A stretch of DNA of 64,000 nt, taken from positions 3,077,001 through 3,141,000 of the forward strand of contig NZ_CP071501.1 in NCBI RefSeq assembly GCF_017354985.1, read 5' to 3'. The translations under genes and the position numbers were made by a program. Origin of the DNA: Shewanella cyperi. GTDB lineage: Bacteria; Pseudomonadota; Gammaproteobacteria; Enterobacterales; Shewanellaceae. Numbering within the stretch: position 1 is the stretch's first letter; every line of letters starts with the position of its first letter. A model generated the notes under the pieces. The model was not told the origin of the DNA. It made no database searches and worked only from the letters and a program-made list of their open reading frames with translations. Of the stretch, positions 44,980-56,295 are shown piece after piece.

Positions 44980-45330
44980 ATGCAACCCACCTTTATCACC
45001 ATAGGCCTGTTGTGCCTGTCGAATATCTTCATGACCTTTGCCTGGTACGGTCATCTCAAGAGTCTGGGCAGCAAACCCTGGATAGTGGCCGCCCTGGTCA
45101 GTTGGGGCATAGCCCTGTTCGAGTACCTGCTGCAGGTACCGGCCAACCGCATAGGTTATACGGTGATGAGCGTGGGCCAACTCAAGATAGTGCAAGAGGT
45201 CATCACCCTGTCACTGTTTGTGCCTTTTGCCTTTTTCTACCTAAAAGAGCCGCTCAAGCTGGATTATCTCTGGGCCGGACTCTGCATTCTCGGCGCTGTG
45301 TATTTTATTTTTCGCAGCGAAATCGGTTAA
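44980..45330 (+). CDS. DUF486 (DMT-superfamily) membrane protein
   Basis: This 116-residue protein has four TM helices covering nearly the whole chain (ITIGLLCLSNIFMTFAWYGHL at the start; YLWAGLCILGAVYFIF at the end), matching the DUF486 branch of the drug/metabolite transporter superfamily. EYLLQVPANRIGY is the conserved central loop. Such short proteins act as dimers. Cargo is unknown. GAGGAAAC precedes the ATG. Confidence 0.85.
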   Translation: MQPTFITIGLLCLSNIFMTFAWYGHLKSLGSKPWIVAALVSWGIALFEYLLQVPANRIGYTVMSVGQLKIVQEVITLSLFVPFAFFYLKEPLKLDYLWAGLCILGAVYFIFRSEIG

Positions 45331-45351
45331 CTTCACCCAAAGGAATTTCAA

Positions 45352-45612
45352 ATGGCACGTCAGGTCGCCTACACCTTCAAAGGCCAGGCCAAGGTTATTA
45401 ACTTTGCCTATGACAAGTATCACGACATGTACGAGGCTGCCGCGGCTGCCGAAGGGGTCGATCTGGCCCGCTTCCTCGCCATGGAACAGCAGGTGGCCAT
45501 GACCGCCAAGGGCAAGGGCGCGCTCAAGAGCTTCCGCCTCAATGAATTTGCCCGCATGGGTTTCAGCGATATCCGCATGCTGCGGGATGATGACAACAAG
45601 GATCCACAATGA
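45352..45612 (+). CDS. DUF2960 small protein
   Basis: This 86-residue soluble protein begins MARQVAYTFKGQAKVINFAYD, the N-terminal signature of DUF2960, found in Shewanella and Vibrio. Function unknown. AAAGGAA precedes the ATG and its stop overlaps the start of the RDD gene (ATGA), so the two are coupled. Confidence 0.8.
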   Translation: MARQVAYTFKGQAKVINFAYDKYHDMYEAAAAAEGVDLARFLAMEQQVAMTAKGKGALKSFRLNEFARMGFSDIRMLRDDDNKDPQ

Positions 45613-46118
45613 TCAATCAAGAACACGCCAATTTCCCCCGCGCCGGCTTTTTCCGTCGCCTCGGTGCCGCGGTTTACGATCTGCTGTTGGCGGTGGCCGT
45701 ATGGATATTGGCCGGCAGTATCAGCTTCGGCATCTTTACCCTGCTGGTGAAAACCGGCCTGATAGGCATGCAGGGTGAGCAGCATGTGGTGGATGTGCTC
45801 AATGGCAATCCAGTATATAAGGGACTGAATTTAACTTGGATCCTCTTTTGTGTTGGCCTGTTCTACGCCCTGTTCTGGAGCAAGGGTGGCCAGACCCTGG
45901 GCATGCGCGCCTGGCGCCTCAAGGTTCAGCACCCCAATGGCCAGAACCTGAGCCTGCTGACGGCCTTCGCCAGACTGTTCTGGTCCCTTGGTGGATTGGG
46001 TAATCTGTGGATCCTGATCCATGGTGACAAGTTGGCGCTGCAGGACAGAATGACCGGCTCAGAAGTGGTGGTATTGTCGGAGGCGGCAAACCAAATGCGC
46101 AACTGGCGTGGTGTCTGA
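45609..46118 (+). CDS. RDD-family membrane protein
   Basis: This 169-residue protein has the RDD signature: GFFRRLGAAVYDLLLAVAVW at the start (Arg and Asp positions), GQTLGMRAWRLKV in the centre, and KLALQDRMTGSEVV with the C-terminal D at the end. Three TM helices are visible. RDD proteins may be transporters or membrane chaperones. It closes the small unit GNAT-DUF486-DUF2960-RDD and is followed by a very strong terminator. Confidence 0.88.
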   Translation: MINQEHANFPRAGFFRRLGAAVYDLLLAVAVWILAGSISFGIFTLLVKTGLIGMQGEQHVVDVLNGNPVYKGLNLTWILFCVGLFYALFWSKGGQTLGMRAWRLKVQHPNGQNLSLLTAFARLFWSLGGLGNLWILIHGDKLALQDRMTGSEVVVLSEAANQMRNWRGV

Positions 46119-46151
46119 GCAGACAGCGCTCATTCGCAAACCGTTTACAAT

Positions 46152-46179
46152 AAAAAGGCCGCCCCGGGGCGGCCTTTTT
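46152..46179. terminator. Bidirectional terminator between RDD and lptG genes
   Basis: AAAAAGGCCGCCCC (46152-46165) and its exact complement (46166-46179) form a 14-pair stem with A-run and T-run built in. Confidence 0.9.
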
Positions 46180-46192
46180 ATTGCCTGTCGCC

Positions 46193-47251
46193 TCAGCGCC
46201 TTATGTAGTAGAGCGCCAACGCGGTAAACAGCAGCGACGGGGCCATGGCGCCGACCATGGCGGGCAGGTTGAACACCAGACTCATGGGGCCGAAAATTTC
46301 ATTGCTGATATAGAAACTGAAACCCGCCACCACGCCGAGCAGAATTCTGGCGCCCATGGTCACGTTGCGCAGCGGCCCAAACACAAACGACAGCGCCACC
46401 AGCATCATCACAGCCACGGTCAATGGCTGCACCAATTTGTGCCACAGTGCCAGTTCGTAGCGACTGGGATCCTGACTATTCACCCTGAGGTATTCGAGAT
46501 AATCCACCAAGCCCCTAATGGACAGGGACTCGGGTTTAACCGACACCACGCTGAGCTTGTCGGGGGTCAGGGTGGACTGCCAGGGCTCTTCGTCCAGCAA
46601 CTCCAGCTCCACCTTGTCTTCCTGCAGGTGGGTACGTTTGACCTGCTGCAGACGCCAGTGGTCGCCATCCCATACGGCGCTGGCGGCATGGACCACGTGA
46701 GTCAGTTTGAGCTGGTCATCAAAATCGTACAGGGTCAGGTTCCCCAACTTGTTGGTGTCTTCCAGTTCGCCGATATTGACGAACAGGTCTCCATCCTTGG
46801 CCCAAATGCCACGGTGGGATTTGATCAGCCGGCCACCGGAAATCATGCTGGCCTTGAGTTCGCTGGCGCGCTGCTCTGCCACTGGGGCCACCCATTCACC
46901 CAGCGCCATCACCAACAACATCAACGGGATGGCGGTCTTCATGGCAGAAGCGGTGATCTGCAACCGGCTCAAGCCCGAGGCCTGCATCACCACCAGCTCG
47001 GAATTCGACGCCAACATACCCATGCCTATCAGGGCGCCTATCAGCACCGCCATGGGGAAAAACATTTCAATGTCGCGGGGGATCAGGAACAGCACATAAA
47101 CGCCCGCGTCCATCATGGTATAGGTACCGCGACCCACCAGGCGCAACTGATCGACCCATTTGATGATGCCCGACAGTCCGGTGAGCACCAGCAGGGTCAG
47201 GAAGGAACTGCTCAGCAATGCCCTGGCGACGTACCAGTCAAGGATCTTCAT
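46193..47251 (-). CDS. lptG: LPS export permease LptG
   Basis: LptG is one of the two membrane subunits of the LptB2FG ABC transporter that extracts lipopolysaccharide from the inner membrane. The 352-residue protein starts MKILDWYVARALLSS, has three N-terminal TM helices, a large periplasmic beta-jellyroll (about residues 130-260) and three C-terminal TM helices. The ATG overlaps the lptF stop by four bases, fixing the start at 47251. Confidence 0.95.
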   Translation of the reverse strand: MKILDWYVARALLSSSFLTLLVLTGLSGIIKWVDQLRLVGRGTYTMMDAGVYVLFLIPRDIEMFFPMAVLIGALIGMGMLASNSELVVMQASGLSRLQITASAMKTAIPLMLLVMALGEWVAPVAEQRASELKASMISGGRLIKSHRGIWAKDGDLFVNIGELEDTNKLGNLTLYDFDDQLKLTHVVHAASAVWDGDHWRLQQVKRTHLQEDKVELELLDEEPWQSTLTPDKLSVVSVKPESLSIRGLVDYLEYLRVNSQDPSRYELALWHKLVQPLTVAVMMLVALSFVFGPLRNVTMGARILLGVVAGFSFYISNEIFGPMSLVFNLPAMVGAMAPSLLFTALALYYIRR

Positions 47252-48360
47252 GGCGCCAGCCTCCTGCGTCTCAGGACTCCGGTCACCCGTGCCCCCAAAG
47301 GCCTTTCCTTGCCAAGCAACATCATGCCCATAAACAGCGCCGACAGGTGGATCCACCACATACCGAATACTTCGGGGATCACTTCATCCTCCAGGGCCTT
47401 GCGACCGGCCACCATAAGACCGAAATACCCCAGATACAGCAGGATTGCCGGCAGCATCTTGGCAAATTTACCCTGACGCACATTCACCCGCGCCAACGGC
47501 ACAGCTATTAATGTCATCAGCGGAATCGCCAGTGGAATAGCCAAACGCCAATGCAGCTCGGCACTCACCGCGGGCCCCTGTTGCTGCATCAGATCCTTCA
47601 GCGGCAGGGCCGATAATTTGCGGCGGCGCTGATCCACTTCCTGTTCCTTGATTTGCATGCCGTAGCCGCCAAACTCAATAACCTGATATTGACGGGATAC
47701 CGGGGTCCCCTGATAACGGGCGCCATCGTTCAGTCTGAGCTGCTGAGCACCACTGGCGTCTTCCACCACCCGGCCACCCTGTGCCATCACCAGGTTGGTT
47801 TGGCCGCTCTCATCGCCCTCTTCCGGCAATTGGGCCACAAACACCTTGTCCAGTTCGTTATCCTTGCCAATCTTCTCCACAAACAAAACCGCGCGGCCAT
47901 TGGGACTGGTCTGAAACCGTCCCTGCACCAGTGCCGCCAGCCCGGCCTCGGACTGAGCCTTCTCCAGCACCTGATTCTGGCGCTCTTCGGCCCAGGGGGC
48001 CACATACATGGACAGGAAGCCAGTGGCCAACATATTGATTACAGCAAGCAGCAGGGTCACCCGGGTGACATACCATTCACTGATACCGACACCGTGGAAA
48101 ACCACCATTTCGTTTTCGGCGTACATGCGACCATGGGCCAGCAATATCCCCAGGAACAGGCTGAGGGGCAGCACCAAAACGGCCAGATATGGCAGATTCA
48201 ACCCCATAAGGGTCACAACCAGAGTGGCAGGAAATTCACCGTCGGAGGCGTCGGCCAAAACACGTACAAAGTGTTGGCTGATAAAAATAGTTAACAGCAC
48301 CAAAAGTACCGCGATTTGCGCCTTTAAAACTTCACGGAACAGATATCTAAATACAATCAC
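47248..48360 (-). CDS. lptF: LPS export permease LptF
   Basis: The 370-residue partner of LptG starts (GTG codon) with IVFRYLFREVLKAQIAVLLVLL, as in E. coli LptF, with six TM helices and a periplasmic domain between the third and fourth. LptB and the bridge proteins are not in this window. It is divergent from pepA over 274 bases, a common arrangement in gammaproteobacteria. Confidence 0.95.
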   Translation of the reverse strand: MIVFRYLFREVLKAQIAVLLVLLTIFISQHFVRVLADASDGEFPATLVVTLMGLNLPYLAVLVLPLSLFLGILLAHGRMYAENEMVVFHGVGISEWYVTRVTLLLAVINMLATGFLSMYVAPWAEERQNQVLEKAQSEAGLAALVQGRFQTSPNGRAVLFVEKIGKDNELDKVFVAQLPEEGDESGQTNLVMAQGGRVVEDASGAQQLRLNDGARYQGTPVSRQYQVIEFGGYGMQIKEQEVDQRRRKLSALPLKDLMQQQGPAVSAELHWRLAIPLAIPLMTLIAVPLARVNVRQGKFAKMLPAILLYLGYFGLMVAGRKALEDEVIPEVFGMWWIHLSALFMGMMLLGKERPLGARVTGVLRRRRLAP

Positions 48361-48634
48361 AGGCAGGATCCGGTATCGAAACTTATCTTTTTACTGGTGT
48401 CAGTCCAACTTTCATGTAAACTGTCTACTTTTGATAGTTTTCTGAACAGAAATTCGGTGAAATCTGCACAGGCTATCACTGCAATTCCCTTGGCTGCTGG
48501 CGGAAAAGTCCTTATACAGCAAGCTCTGTTACGGGCAGTTACAAGGGGGCAGAAATCCACGTGCCCGACCCCGGACACAAGCAGGCATTATCCAATAAAT
48601 ATAAAAATTTGTCTTTAAGAATCTAGGAGTGCTC

Positions 48635-50143
48635 ATGGAGTTTAGCGTAAAGAGCGGCAGCCCGGAAAAACAGCGTTCGGCGTGCATAGTTGTGGGTGTT
48701 TATGAACCCCGCCGTCTGTCCGGCATTGCCGAGCAACTGGATAAAATCAGCGAAGGCTATATCAGCAACCTGCTGCGCCGCGGCGACCTGGAAGGCAAAC
48801 CGGGCCAAATGCTGCTGTTGCACCATGTGCCCAATGTCCTGAGCGAGCGCGTATTGCTGGTGGGTTGCGGTAAAGAGCGCGAGCTGGATGAGCGCCAATA
48901 CAAGCAGATCATCGCCAAGACAATCAATACCCTTAACGAAACAGGTTCCATGGAAGCGGTCTGTTTCCTGACCGAACTGCACGTTAAGGGCCGCGACACT
49001 TATTGGAAGGTACGCCAGGCGGTGGAAACCACCCAGGCCAGCCTCTACAGTTTTGACGCCCTCAAGACCCGTAAGGGTGAAACCCGCAGGCCACTGCGCA
49101 AGCTGGTATTCAATGTGCCAACCCGCCGTGAACTGACTGTCGGCGAGCGTGCCATTGAACACGGCGTGGCCGTGGCCGCCGGTATGCACCTGTGCCGCGA
49201 TGTGGCCAACATGCCACCGAACATCTGTAATCCAGCTTACCTGGCCTCCCAGGCACGCCAACTGGCGGAAGTCCATGAGCATCTGACCGTCACCACCATA
49301 GGTGAAGAGCAGATGGCTGAGCTGGGCATGAACTCCTATCTGGCCGTGGGCCGTGGCAGCGCCAACGAGTCCATCATGACTGTGATGCAATACAAGGGTG
49401 CCGTTGACAGCACCGCCAAGCCAATTGTGCTGGTGGGCAAGGGCCTGACCTTTGATTCGGGCGGTATCTCAATCAAGCCCGGCGAAGCCATGGACGAGAT
49501 GAAGTACGACATGGGCGGCGCCGCCGGAGTCCTGGGTACCATGAAGGCCGTGTGCGAAATGAAGTTGCCAATCAATGTGATAGGTATACTTGCCGGCTGT
49601 GAGAACATGCCCTCCGGTACCGCCTATCGCCCCGGCGACATTCTCACCACCATGAGCGGTCAAACCGTGGAAGTGCTTAACACAGACGCCGAAGGCCGTC
49701 TGGTGCTGTGTGACGTGCTGACCTATGTGGAGCGTTTCGACCCCGAGTTGGTGGTGGATACCGCGACCCTGACCGGCGCCTGTGTGATTGCCCTGGGCAA
49801 ACACGCCTCCGGCCTGTTCTCCTCCCACAATCCTCTGGCCCATGAGCTGCTCAATGCCGGTGAACAGAGTGGCGACCGCGCCTGGCGCATGCCATTGTGG
49901 GATGAATACCAGGACATGCTGGACAGCCCCTTCGCCGACATGACCAACCTCGGTGGTCGTCCGGCCGGCTCCATCACAGCGGCCTGCTTCCTGTCGCGCT
50001 TTGCCAAGAAGTACAACTGGGCTCACCTGGACGTGGCCGGTACCGCCTGGAACAGCGGTGCCAACAAGGGTTCCACCGGTCGTCCGGTCCCCTTGCTGAG
50101 CCAGTTCCTGATCAACCGCGCCGGTGTCGAGCAGGGCGAGTAA
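48635..50143 (+). CDS. pepA: Leucyl aminopeptidase PepA (M17)
   Basis: This 502-residue di-zinc aminopeptidase is also known in E. coli as an architectural DNA-binding protein (XerCD recombination, carAB control). The catalytic domain carries [31 protein letters not shown] with both metal and catalytic residues, and the M17 signature [10 protein letters not shown]. The N-terminal macro-like domain begins [14 protein letters not shown]. The ATG at 48635 has AGGAG five bases upstream. A strong terminator follows. Confidence 0.96.
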   Translation: MEFSVKSGSPEKQRSACIVVGVYEPRRLSGIAEQLDKISEGYISNLLRRGDLEGKPGQMLLLHHVPNVLSERVLLVGCGKERELDERQYKQIIAKTINTLNETGSMEAVCFLTELHVKGRDTYWKVRQAVETTQASLYSFDALKTRKGETRRPLRKLVFNVPTRRELTVGERAIEHGVAVAAGMHLCRDVANMPPNICNPAYLASQARQLAEVHEHLTVTTIGEEQMAELGMNSYLAVGRGSANESIMTVMQYKGAVDSTAKPIVLVGKGLTFDSGGISIKPGEAMDEMKYDMGGAAGVLGTMKAVCEMKLPINVIGILAGCENMPSGTAYRPGDILTTMSGQTVEVLNTDAEGRLVLCDVLTYVERFDPELVVDTATLTGACVIALGKHASGLFSSHNPLAHELLNAGEQSGDRAWRMPLWDEYQDMLDSPFADMTNLGGRPAGSITAACFLSRFAKKYNWAHLDVAGTAWNSGANKGSTGRPVPLLSQFLINRAGVEQGE

Positions 50144-50168
50144 TCGGGACCCTAAAAAGTCATCACTT

Positions 50169-50198
50169 AAAAAAGCGAAGCCAAGGCTTCGCTTTTTT
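50169..50198 (+). terminator. Terminator after pepA
   Basis: AAAAAAGCGAAGCC pairs exactly with GGCTTCGCTTTTTT around AA. Confidence 0.92.
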
Positions 50199-50711
50199 AT
50201 TTTGAGTTATTACTCGGAATCAACAACCAGGATTAAACCAATTATTTTCCGGGTAATTTATTGGGTCATTCATAGAGCCTATGAATTGGGCTGCAATATA
50301 GCTATTCAACATGCCAAACGGTAATTAGGCCAACATAATTTCACATGGCTAATCAATACGACCTACAACCGCTTTACTCATTTAAAAATCATACCAAAGA
50401 TTAATGGCCGCCAATTTAGCCATGACTAAATTTAATGCTGTCAGCCATTCAAGTGATGACAAAATTATTCTATTATGCCGACTCCAATGTAAACACAAGC
50501 CCACAAGACAGGCGCTGGAAGCCACAACGGGGCTTTCTTTAGTGGTTAAGAGCTTCACATAAACAACTGTTTTTAAATGCATTAACCCAATAATGGCCGC
50601 CAAGCCCGTTGGGGTAATAACAAGCAATGGGTGATATCTGCCAACAATCAACCTGTTGAATGGATTCAGATAGACAAAGTTCTAGAACCAGGACAGATCA
50701 AGGTTAACAAA
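50199..50711. other. AT-rich intergenic region upstream of the chemoreceptor gene
   Basis: About 510 bases without a convincing gene. A 13-base direct repeat, TAATGGCCGCCAA, occurs at 50402-50414 and 50591-50603. A minus-strand frame of 89 codons crosses the region, but it has no ribosome site and odd composition. The stretch could hold the chemoreceptor's control region or a small RNA; I see nothing decisive. Confidence 0.3.
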
Positions 50712-52718
50712 ATGAAACTGAAACATAAGTTACTGCTGGCGTTTTTATCGCTGGGAATATTACCCGTCTTATTAATCAGTGTTGTCGTACTGTATATTGG
50801 CAGCAATTCACTCACCCAGCAGGCTTATAACCAGTTGGACTCCATCAAGGCGATAAAAAAGAGCCAGATTGAAACCTATTTTGCCGAGCGCCAGGGTGAC
50901 TTGCAGCTGCTGAGCCAAAACCTGGCGGAGCAACTGCGATTTGACAGCAATGACGGCCTTGAAGAGAGCGCGTTTAGCGCCGAGGACTACCTCAAACGCT
51001 TTACCACCACCTACCAGTATTACGATGCCTTCGTCATAGATACCCGGGGTCAGGTGCTGTTTACCGTCGCCAAGGAAGCCGATTTCCAGTCCAATCTCAA
51101 TACTGGTCCCTATCGCGACAGCAACCTGGGGGAACTGTACCGCAAGGTGCTACAGGACAGAGCCTTCCACGTCGCCGACTTTGCTCCCTATGCCCCCAGT
51201 AACAATGAACCGGCGGCCTTTATCGCCGAGCCCATCATCAAACACGGTCGGGTGCAGGCCGTGGTGGCCCTGCAACTGTCACTGCAAGCGGTCAACGGCA
51301 TAATGCAGCTGCGCTCCGGCATGGGCGAAACGGGAGAAAGCTATTTGGTGGGCCCGGATCTGAAGATGCGCTCCGACTCCTTCCTCGACCCCAAGGGCCA
51401 TTCGGTTATCGCCAGTTTTGCCGGTACGGTAAGCAGCAACGGTGTCGACACGGTCGCCGCCCGCGAGGCGCTGAAGGGCCTGGCCGACACCCGCATCATC
51501 ATCGACTACAACGGCAACCCAGTGCTGTCCTCCTATACCCCGGTCACCATACGCGACGTCAACTGGGCCCTGATAGTGGAGATAGACGAGGCAGAGGCCC
51601 TTGCCGCCGTCAGCCATTTGCGCTGGGTGCTGGCCACAGTGGCGTTGCTGGCGGTAGTTGCCATATTGCTGACCACCTATTTCGTGGCCCGTTCCATCCT
51701 CAGACCGCTGGGCGGTGAACCCAAGGTGATGCAGGCCATTACCGAGCGCATTGCCGGTGGCGATCTCAGCGTCCACTTCGAGCACACTGAGCTGATGGGC
51801 GTTTACGGTGCCATGCGCACCATGAGCCACAACCTGCGACACGTCATAGGCAACATAGTCGATGCCATCAGTCAGCTGTCGGCCACGGCCCAGCAGACCA
51901 GCGCCACCAGCGAACAATCCAATATCAGCCTGCAGGAGCAGCAGGCCAATATCCAGAGCGTCTCCAGCGCCATGCACGAAATGGTTGCCACCATCAATGA
52001 TGTGGCTCTGAATGCGCGCGAAGTGGCCGATGCCACATCAGGGGTCGCTGAGATTTCCGACGCCGCCACCGCCAGTGTGCACCAGACCATAGAGGTCATC
52101 TCGCGTCTGTCCGAGGAAGTCGGCAGGGCCAAGACGGTTATCCAGGAAATAGAGAGTCAGAGTCAGGACATAGGCTCGGTGCTGGAGGTGATCCGCAATA
52201 TCGCCGATCAGACCAACCTGCTGGCCCTCAACGCCGCCATCGAGGCCGCCCGCGCCGGTGAGCAGGGCCGCGGCTTTGCCGTGGTGGCCGATGAAGTGCG
52301 CCAGCTGGCCCACAAGACGGCGCACTCCACCAGTCATATCGAGTCCATGATTGAAACCCTGCAGCGCAACACGGGCAACGCGGTGCAGGTGATGCAGCGC
52401 AGCACAGAGCACGCCGGCGCCACCATAGAAAGGGCCAAGCATACCGAGGACTCCATCCGCCAGACCTCGGCCGCCATGGCGCAAATTGCCGCCAGCGCCG
52501 GTCAGATAGCCACGGCCGCGGTGCAGCAATCGGAGGCCGCCGAAGAAATCAACCAATGCCTGGTAATGATCAACGAGGTGGGCCAACAAAATGCCGTCGG
52601 CGCCCAGCAAACCTCCGCCGCCAGCGCCGAGCTGAACCAACTGGCGTCAAACCTCAAACAGGTCACCGACAGATTTGTGTTGCCCCCCGGCGGCCAGTCC
52701 CTGGAACAGCTGGGTTAA
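50712..52718 (+). CDS. Methyl-accepting chemotaxis protein with Cache sensor domain
   Basis: This 668-residue receptor starts [19 protein letters not shown] (TM1), has a periplasmic double-Cache sensor (about residues 35-300; [19 protein letters not shown] and [14 protein letters not shown] are typical), TM2 near residues 307-330 ([19 protein letters not shown]), a HAMP region and the cytoplasmic signalling domain. The hairpin tip is recognisable as [20 protein letters not shown] followed by [15 protein letters not shown]. It signals to CheA/CheW, encoded elsewhere. Cache receptors usually sense small organic acids or amino acids. AAGG lies eight bases before the ATG. Confidence 0.95.
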   Translation: MKLKHKLLLAFLSLGILPVLLISVVVLYIGSNSLTQQAYNQLDSIKAIKKSQIETYFAERQGDLQLLSQNLAEQLRFDSNDGLEESAFSAEDYLKRFTTTYQYYDAFVIDTRGQVLFTVAKEADFQSNLNTGPYRDSNLGELYRKVLQDRAFHVADFAPYAPSNNEPAAFIAEPIIKHGRVQAVVALQLSLQAVNGIMQLRSGMGETGESYLVGPDLKMRSDSFLDPKGHSVIASFAGTVSSNGVDTVAAREALKGLADTRIIIDYNGNPVLSSYTPVTIRDVNWALIVEIDEAEALAAVSHLRWVLATVALLAVVAILLTTYFVARSILRPLGGEPKVMQAITERIAGGDLSVHFEHTELMGVYGAMRTMSHNLRHVIGNIVDAISQLSATAQQTSATSEQSNISLQEQQANIQSVSSAMHEMVATINDVALNAREVADATSGVAEISDAATASVHQTIEVISRLSEEVGRAKTVIQEIESQSQDIGSVLEVIRNIADQTNLLALNAAIEAARAGEQGRGFAVVADEVRQLAHKTAHSTSHIESMIETLQRNTGNAVQVMQRSTEHAGATIERAKHTEDSIRQTSAAMAQIAASAGQIATAAVQQSEAAEEINQCLVMINEVGQQNAVGAQQTSAASAELNQLASNLKQVTDRFVLPPGGQSLEQLG

Positions 52719-52735
52719 CCGGCTTTCGGCCCCGA

Positions 52736-52778
52736 AACAGCCCGGTTGCGCCCCAAAGGCCACCGGGCTGTTGCTTTT
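52736..52778 (+). terminator. Terminator-like hairpin after the chemoreceptor gene
   Basis: AACAGCCCGG (52736-52745) pairs with CCGGGCTGTT (52763-52772) around a 17-base loop, followed by GCTTTTCC. Confidence 0.65.
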
Positions 52779-52876
52779 CCTTTAACCACAAGGGTTTCTT
52801 GGGTAGAATCCCTTCTTTATGCCCGGTTGCCCAAAAGGCACTAACAAAAGACGCCAAGCCAAGGACTATGCCCACC

Positions 52877-53344
52877 ATGACCCAAGCCCTGTTTTATCTG
52901 CTGCCGGATAATGGCCCGGCCGATGAGGCGATGGCAGCACGGGATCGCCTGGCCTGCCAATTGGCGGAGCAGCAATATCGCCAGGGTCAGTGGGTGTACA
53001 TACATTGCCGGGACGAGGCCCAGAGCTTCGCCATCGACGAGCTGCTGTGGCAATTTGAGCCCGATGCCTTCGTGCCCCACAACCTCAAAGGCGAAGGTCC
53101 CCAGGGCGGCGCGCCGGTGGAAATCGGTGCCGATCGCCTGGGTCCGGGCAAACACCGCGGCGTACTGATTAATCTTGCAGAAAAGATCCCCGCTTTTGCG
53201 GTAAACTTTGGCCACATTATCGACTTTGTCGCCGGTGACGAGGCCACCAAGGCCCTGGCCCGGGCACGCTACAAGGCGTACCGGGATCTGGGCATAGCCC
53301 TGTCCACCCAGGATCTGGCGACACAACCCCTTAATTTAGTTTGA
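52877..53344 (+). CDS. holC: DNA polymerase III chi subunit
   Basis: HolC links the clamp loader to single-strand-binding protein at the replication fork. The 155-residue protein starts MTQALFYLLPDN and contains AIDELLWQFEPDAFVPHNL, GEGPQGGAPVEIG and ARARYKAYRDLG, all conserved in the family. It lies fourteen bases before valS, the standard holC-valS pairing. An ATG nine bases earlier is possible; I prefer this one because it aligns with the E. coli N-terminus. Confidence 0.93.
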   Translation: MTQALFYLLPDNGPADEAMAARDRLACQLAEQQYRQGQWVYIHCRDEAQSFAIDELLWQFEPDAFVPHNLKGEGPQGGAPVEIGADRLGPGKHRGVLINLAEKIPAFAVNFGHIIDFVAGDEATKALARARYKAYRDLGIALSTQDLATQPLNLV

Positions 53345-53358
53345 GAAATTAAGCTCCC

Positions 53359-56238
53359 ATGGAAAAAACATACAATCCGCAGTCCATAGAACAGGCCCTC
53401 TACCGCGTTTGGGAAGAGAAAGGTTACTTCAAGCCACACGGTGACGAGTCCCAAGGCAACTATTGCATCATGATCCCGCCGCCGAACGTCACCGGCAGCC
53501 TGCACATGGGTCACGCCTTCCAGGACACCATAATGGACACCCTGATCCGCTATCAGCGCATGAAGGGTAAGAACACCCTGTGGCAGGTGGGCACGGATCA
53601 CGCGGGTATCGCCACCCAGATGCTGGTTGAGCGCAAGTTGGAAGCCGAAGAAGGCAAGAGCCGCCACGATCTCGGCCGCGATGCCTTTATGGACAAGGTA
53701 TGGGAGTGGAAAGGCCAATCCGGCGGCACCATCACCAGCCAGCTGCGCCGCATGGGCGCCTCGGTGGACTGGGACCGCGAACGTTTCACCATGGACGAAG
53801 GCCTGTCGGCCGCGGTGCAGGAAGTGTTCGTGCGCCTGTACAAGGATGAACTGATTTACCGCGGTAAGCGCCTGGTAAACTGGGATCCCAAGCTGCACAC
53901 CGCCATTTCCGATCTGGAAGTGGAAAACAAGGAAAAAGCAGGCCACATGTGGCACTTCCGCTATCCGCTGGCCGGCACTGAGCTGACCGCCGATGGCAAA
54001 GACTACCTGGTAGTGGCCACCACCCGCCCCGAGACCATGCTCGGCGACAGCGCCGTGGCCGTACACCCGGAAGACGAGCGTTATGCCTCCCTGATTGGCA
54101 AGGAAATCATACTGCCGATCGTTAACCGCCGTATCCCCATCATTGCCGATGAATACGTCGACAAGGAATTCGGTACCGGCTGCGTGAAGATCACCCCGGC
54201 ACACGACTTCAACGACTACGAAGTGGGCAAGCGTCACAACCTGCCCATGTTCAACATTCTCACCATAGATGCCGCCATCCGCGCCGTGGCCGAGGTGCTG
54301 AACAGCGACGGCAGCCACAACAGCGAGCTGGACGCTACCCTGCCCGAGCGTTATGCCGGTCTGGACCGCTTCAAGGCCCGCGATGCCGTGGTGGCCGAAT
54401 TTGAAACCCTGGGCCTCTTGGAAAAAATCGACCCACACGCCCTCAAGGTGCCTTACGGCGACCGCTCCGGGGTGGTGATCGAGCCGCTGTTGACCGACCA
54501 ATGGTATGTGGCGGTACAGAAGTTGGCCAAGCCCGCCATCGAAGCGGTGGAAAACGGCGACATCAAGTTCGTGCCCCAGCAGTACGAAAACATGTACTTC
54601 TCCTGGATGCGCGACATTCAGGACTGGTGTATCTCCCGTCAGCTGTGGTGGGGTCACCGTATTCCCGCCTGGTACGACGAAGCCGGTAAGGTGTACGTGG
54701 GCCGAAGCGAAGACGAAGTGCGCCAGAACCATAACCTCGGCGCCGACGTTAAGCTGCGCCAGGACGACGACGTGCTCGACACCTGGTTCTCCTCCGCCCT
54801 GTGGACCTTCTCTACCCTGGGTTGGCCGGAGGATACGCCAGAGCTCAAGACCTTCCACCCCACTGACGTGCTGGTGACCGGCTTTGACATCATCTTCTTC
54901 TGGGTTGCCCGGATGATCATGATGACCATGTACTTCATCAAGGATGAAGACGGTAAGCCCCAGGTGCCGTTCAAAACCGTGTACGTGACCGGTCTTATCC
55001 GCGACGAGCAGGGCAACAAGATGTCCAAGTCCAAGGGTAACGTACTGGACCCGCTGGACATGATCGACGGTATCGACCTTGAGTCCCTGGTGGCCAAGCG
55101 AACCGGCAACCTGATGCAGCCCCAGCTTGCCGCCAAGATTGAAAAGAGCACCCGCAAGGAATTCGAAAACGGCATTGAGCCACACGGCACAGACGCACTG
55201 CGCTTTACCCTGGCGGCCATGGCCTCCACCGGCCGTGACATCAACTGGGACATGAAGCGCCTCGACGGTTACCGCAGCTTCTGCAACAAGCTGTGGAACG
55301 CCTCCCGCTACGTGCTGATGAACACCGAAGAGCAGGATTGTGGCCCCAACTCTCCAAACGGAAAGCCGGGTGGCGAAATGAAACTGTCCCTGGCCGACCG
55401 CTGGGTCATCGGCAAGTTCCAGGAAACCGTCAAGAGCTTTGATGAGCACATCAATGCCTATCGCTTCGATCTGGCCGCCAACACACTTTACGAGTTCACC
55501 TGGAACCAGTTCTGTGACTGGTATCTGGAGCTGACCAAGCCTGTACTGCAAAGCGGCTCCGAGGCCGAGCAGCGCGGCACCCGTCACACCCTGGTGACTG
55601 TACTGGAGCAACTGCTGCGCCTGATGCACCCCATGATGCCGTACATCACGGAAACCATCTGGGATCGCGTCAAGCCGCTGGCCGGCGTTGAGGGTGAAAC
55701 CCTGATGCTGATGTCCTTCCCCGAGTTCGATGCCGCCAAGGTGGATGCCAAGGCCATGGCTGATCTCGAGTGGGTCAAGCAGGTGATTGTGGCCGTGCGT
55801 AACATCCGCGCCGAACTCAACATAGCCCCAAGCAAGCCGCTGTCTGCACTGCTGCGCGGTGTGAGCGCGGAAGACAAAGCCCGCATCGAAGCCAACCAGG
55901 CCTTCTTCGGGACGCTTGCCAAGCTGGAAAGCATGACCATACTGGCCGACGGCGAAGCCGCCCCCATGGCCACCACTCAGCTGATTGGTGAAATGGAGCT
56001 GCTGATCCCCATGGCCGGTCTTATCGACGTGGCCGCCGAAATGGCCCGTATCGACAAGCAGCTGGAGAAACTGTCCGGCGAAGTGGCCCGTATCGAAGGT
56101 AAGCTGTCCAATGAAGGCTTTGTGGCCAAGGCCCCTGCGGAAGTGATTGAGAAAGAGCGCGCCAAGGCCGCCGATCTCAAGCGCGATATGGACAAGCTGG
56201 CCGAGCAGAAGGTCGAGCTGGCCAAGCTGGAAGCCTGA
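53359..56238 (+). CDS. valS: Valyl-tRNA synthetase
   Basis: This 959-residue class I aminoacyl-tRNA synthetase charges tRNAVal. The HIGH-type motif is [14 protein letters not shown]; the KMSKS loop is [15 protein letters not shown]. The editing domain (about residues 220-345) contains [13 protein letters not shown], and the C-terminal coiled-coil arm covers the last 65 residues. Length and domain order are normal for bacterial ValRS. It probably shares a message with holC, and a terminator follows. Confidence 0.97.
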   Translation: MEKTYNPQSIEQALYRVWEEKGYFKPHGDESQGNYCIMIPPPNVTGSLHMGHAFQDTIMDTLIRYQRMKGKNTLWQVGTDHAGIATQMLVERKLEAEEGKSRHDLGRDAFMDKVWEWKGQSGGTITSQLRRMGASVDWDRERFTMDEGLSAAVQEVFVRLYKDELIYRGKRLVNWDPKLHTAISDLEVENKEKAGHMWHFRYPLAGTELTADGKDYLVVATTRPETMLGDSAVAVHPEDERYASLIGKEIILPIVNRRIPIIADEYVDKEFGTGCVKITPAHDFNDYEVGKRHNLPMFNILTIDAAIRAVAEVLNSDGSHNSELDATLPERYAGLDRFKARDAVVAEFETLGLLEKIDPHALKVPYGDRSGVVIEPLLTDQWYVAVQKLAKPAIEAVENGDIKFVPQQYENMYFSWMRDIQDWCISRQLWWGHRIPAWYDEAGKVYVGRSEDEVRQNHNLGADVKLRQDDDVLDTWFSSALWTFSTLGWPEDTPELKTFHPTDVLVTGFDIIFFWVARMIMMTMYFIKDEDGKPQVPFKTVYVTGLIRDEQGNKMSKSKGNVLDPLDMIDGIDLESLVAKRTGNLMQPQLAAKIEKSTRKEFENGIEPHGTDALRFTLAAMASTGRDINWDMKRLDGYRSFCNKLWNASRYVLMNTEEQDCGPNSPNGKPGGEMKLSLADRWVIGKFQETVKSFDEHINAYRFDLAANTLYEFTWNQFCDWYLELTKPVLQSGSEAEQRGTRHTLVTVLEQLLRLMHPMMPYITETIWDRVKPLAGVEGETLMLMSFPEFDAAKVDAKAMADLEWVKQVIVAVRNIRAELNIAPSKPLSALLRGVSAEDKARIEANQAFFGTLAKLESMTILADGEAAPMATTQLIGEMELLIPMAGLIDVAAEMARIDKQLEKLSGEVARIEGKLSNEGFVAKAPAEVIEKERAKAADLKRDMDKLAEQKVELAKLEA

Positions 56239-56269
56239 TTCAGTAATCAGGCCTTAGCTAGTGCCTTAA

Positions 56270-56295
56270 AGAAACCAGCCCCAGGGCTGGTTTCT
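56270..56295 (+). terminator. Terminator after valS
   Basis: AGAAACCAGCCC (56270-56281) pairs with GGGCTGGTTTCT (56284-56295), followed by TGTTTTC. Confidence 0.85.

Noticed and set aside
50382..50651. An 89-codon minus-strand frame before the chemoreceptor
   Set aside because: No ribosome site, and composition unlike neighbouring genes; treated as non-coding.
53269..55629. A 786-codon open frame on the minus strand inside valS
   Set aside because: It lies antisense to a perfectly recognisable valyl-tRNA synthetase and has the glycine/histidine/valine-rich look of a reversed frame in GC-biased DNA.
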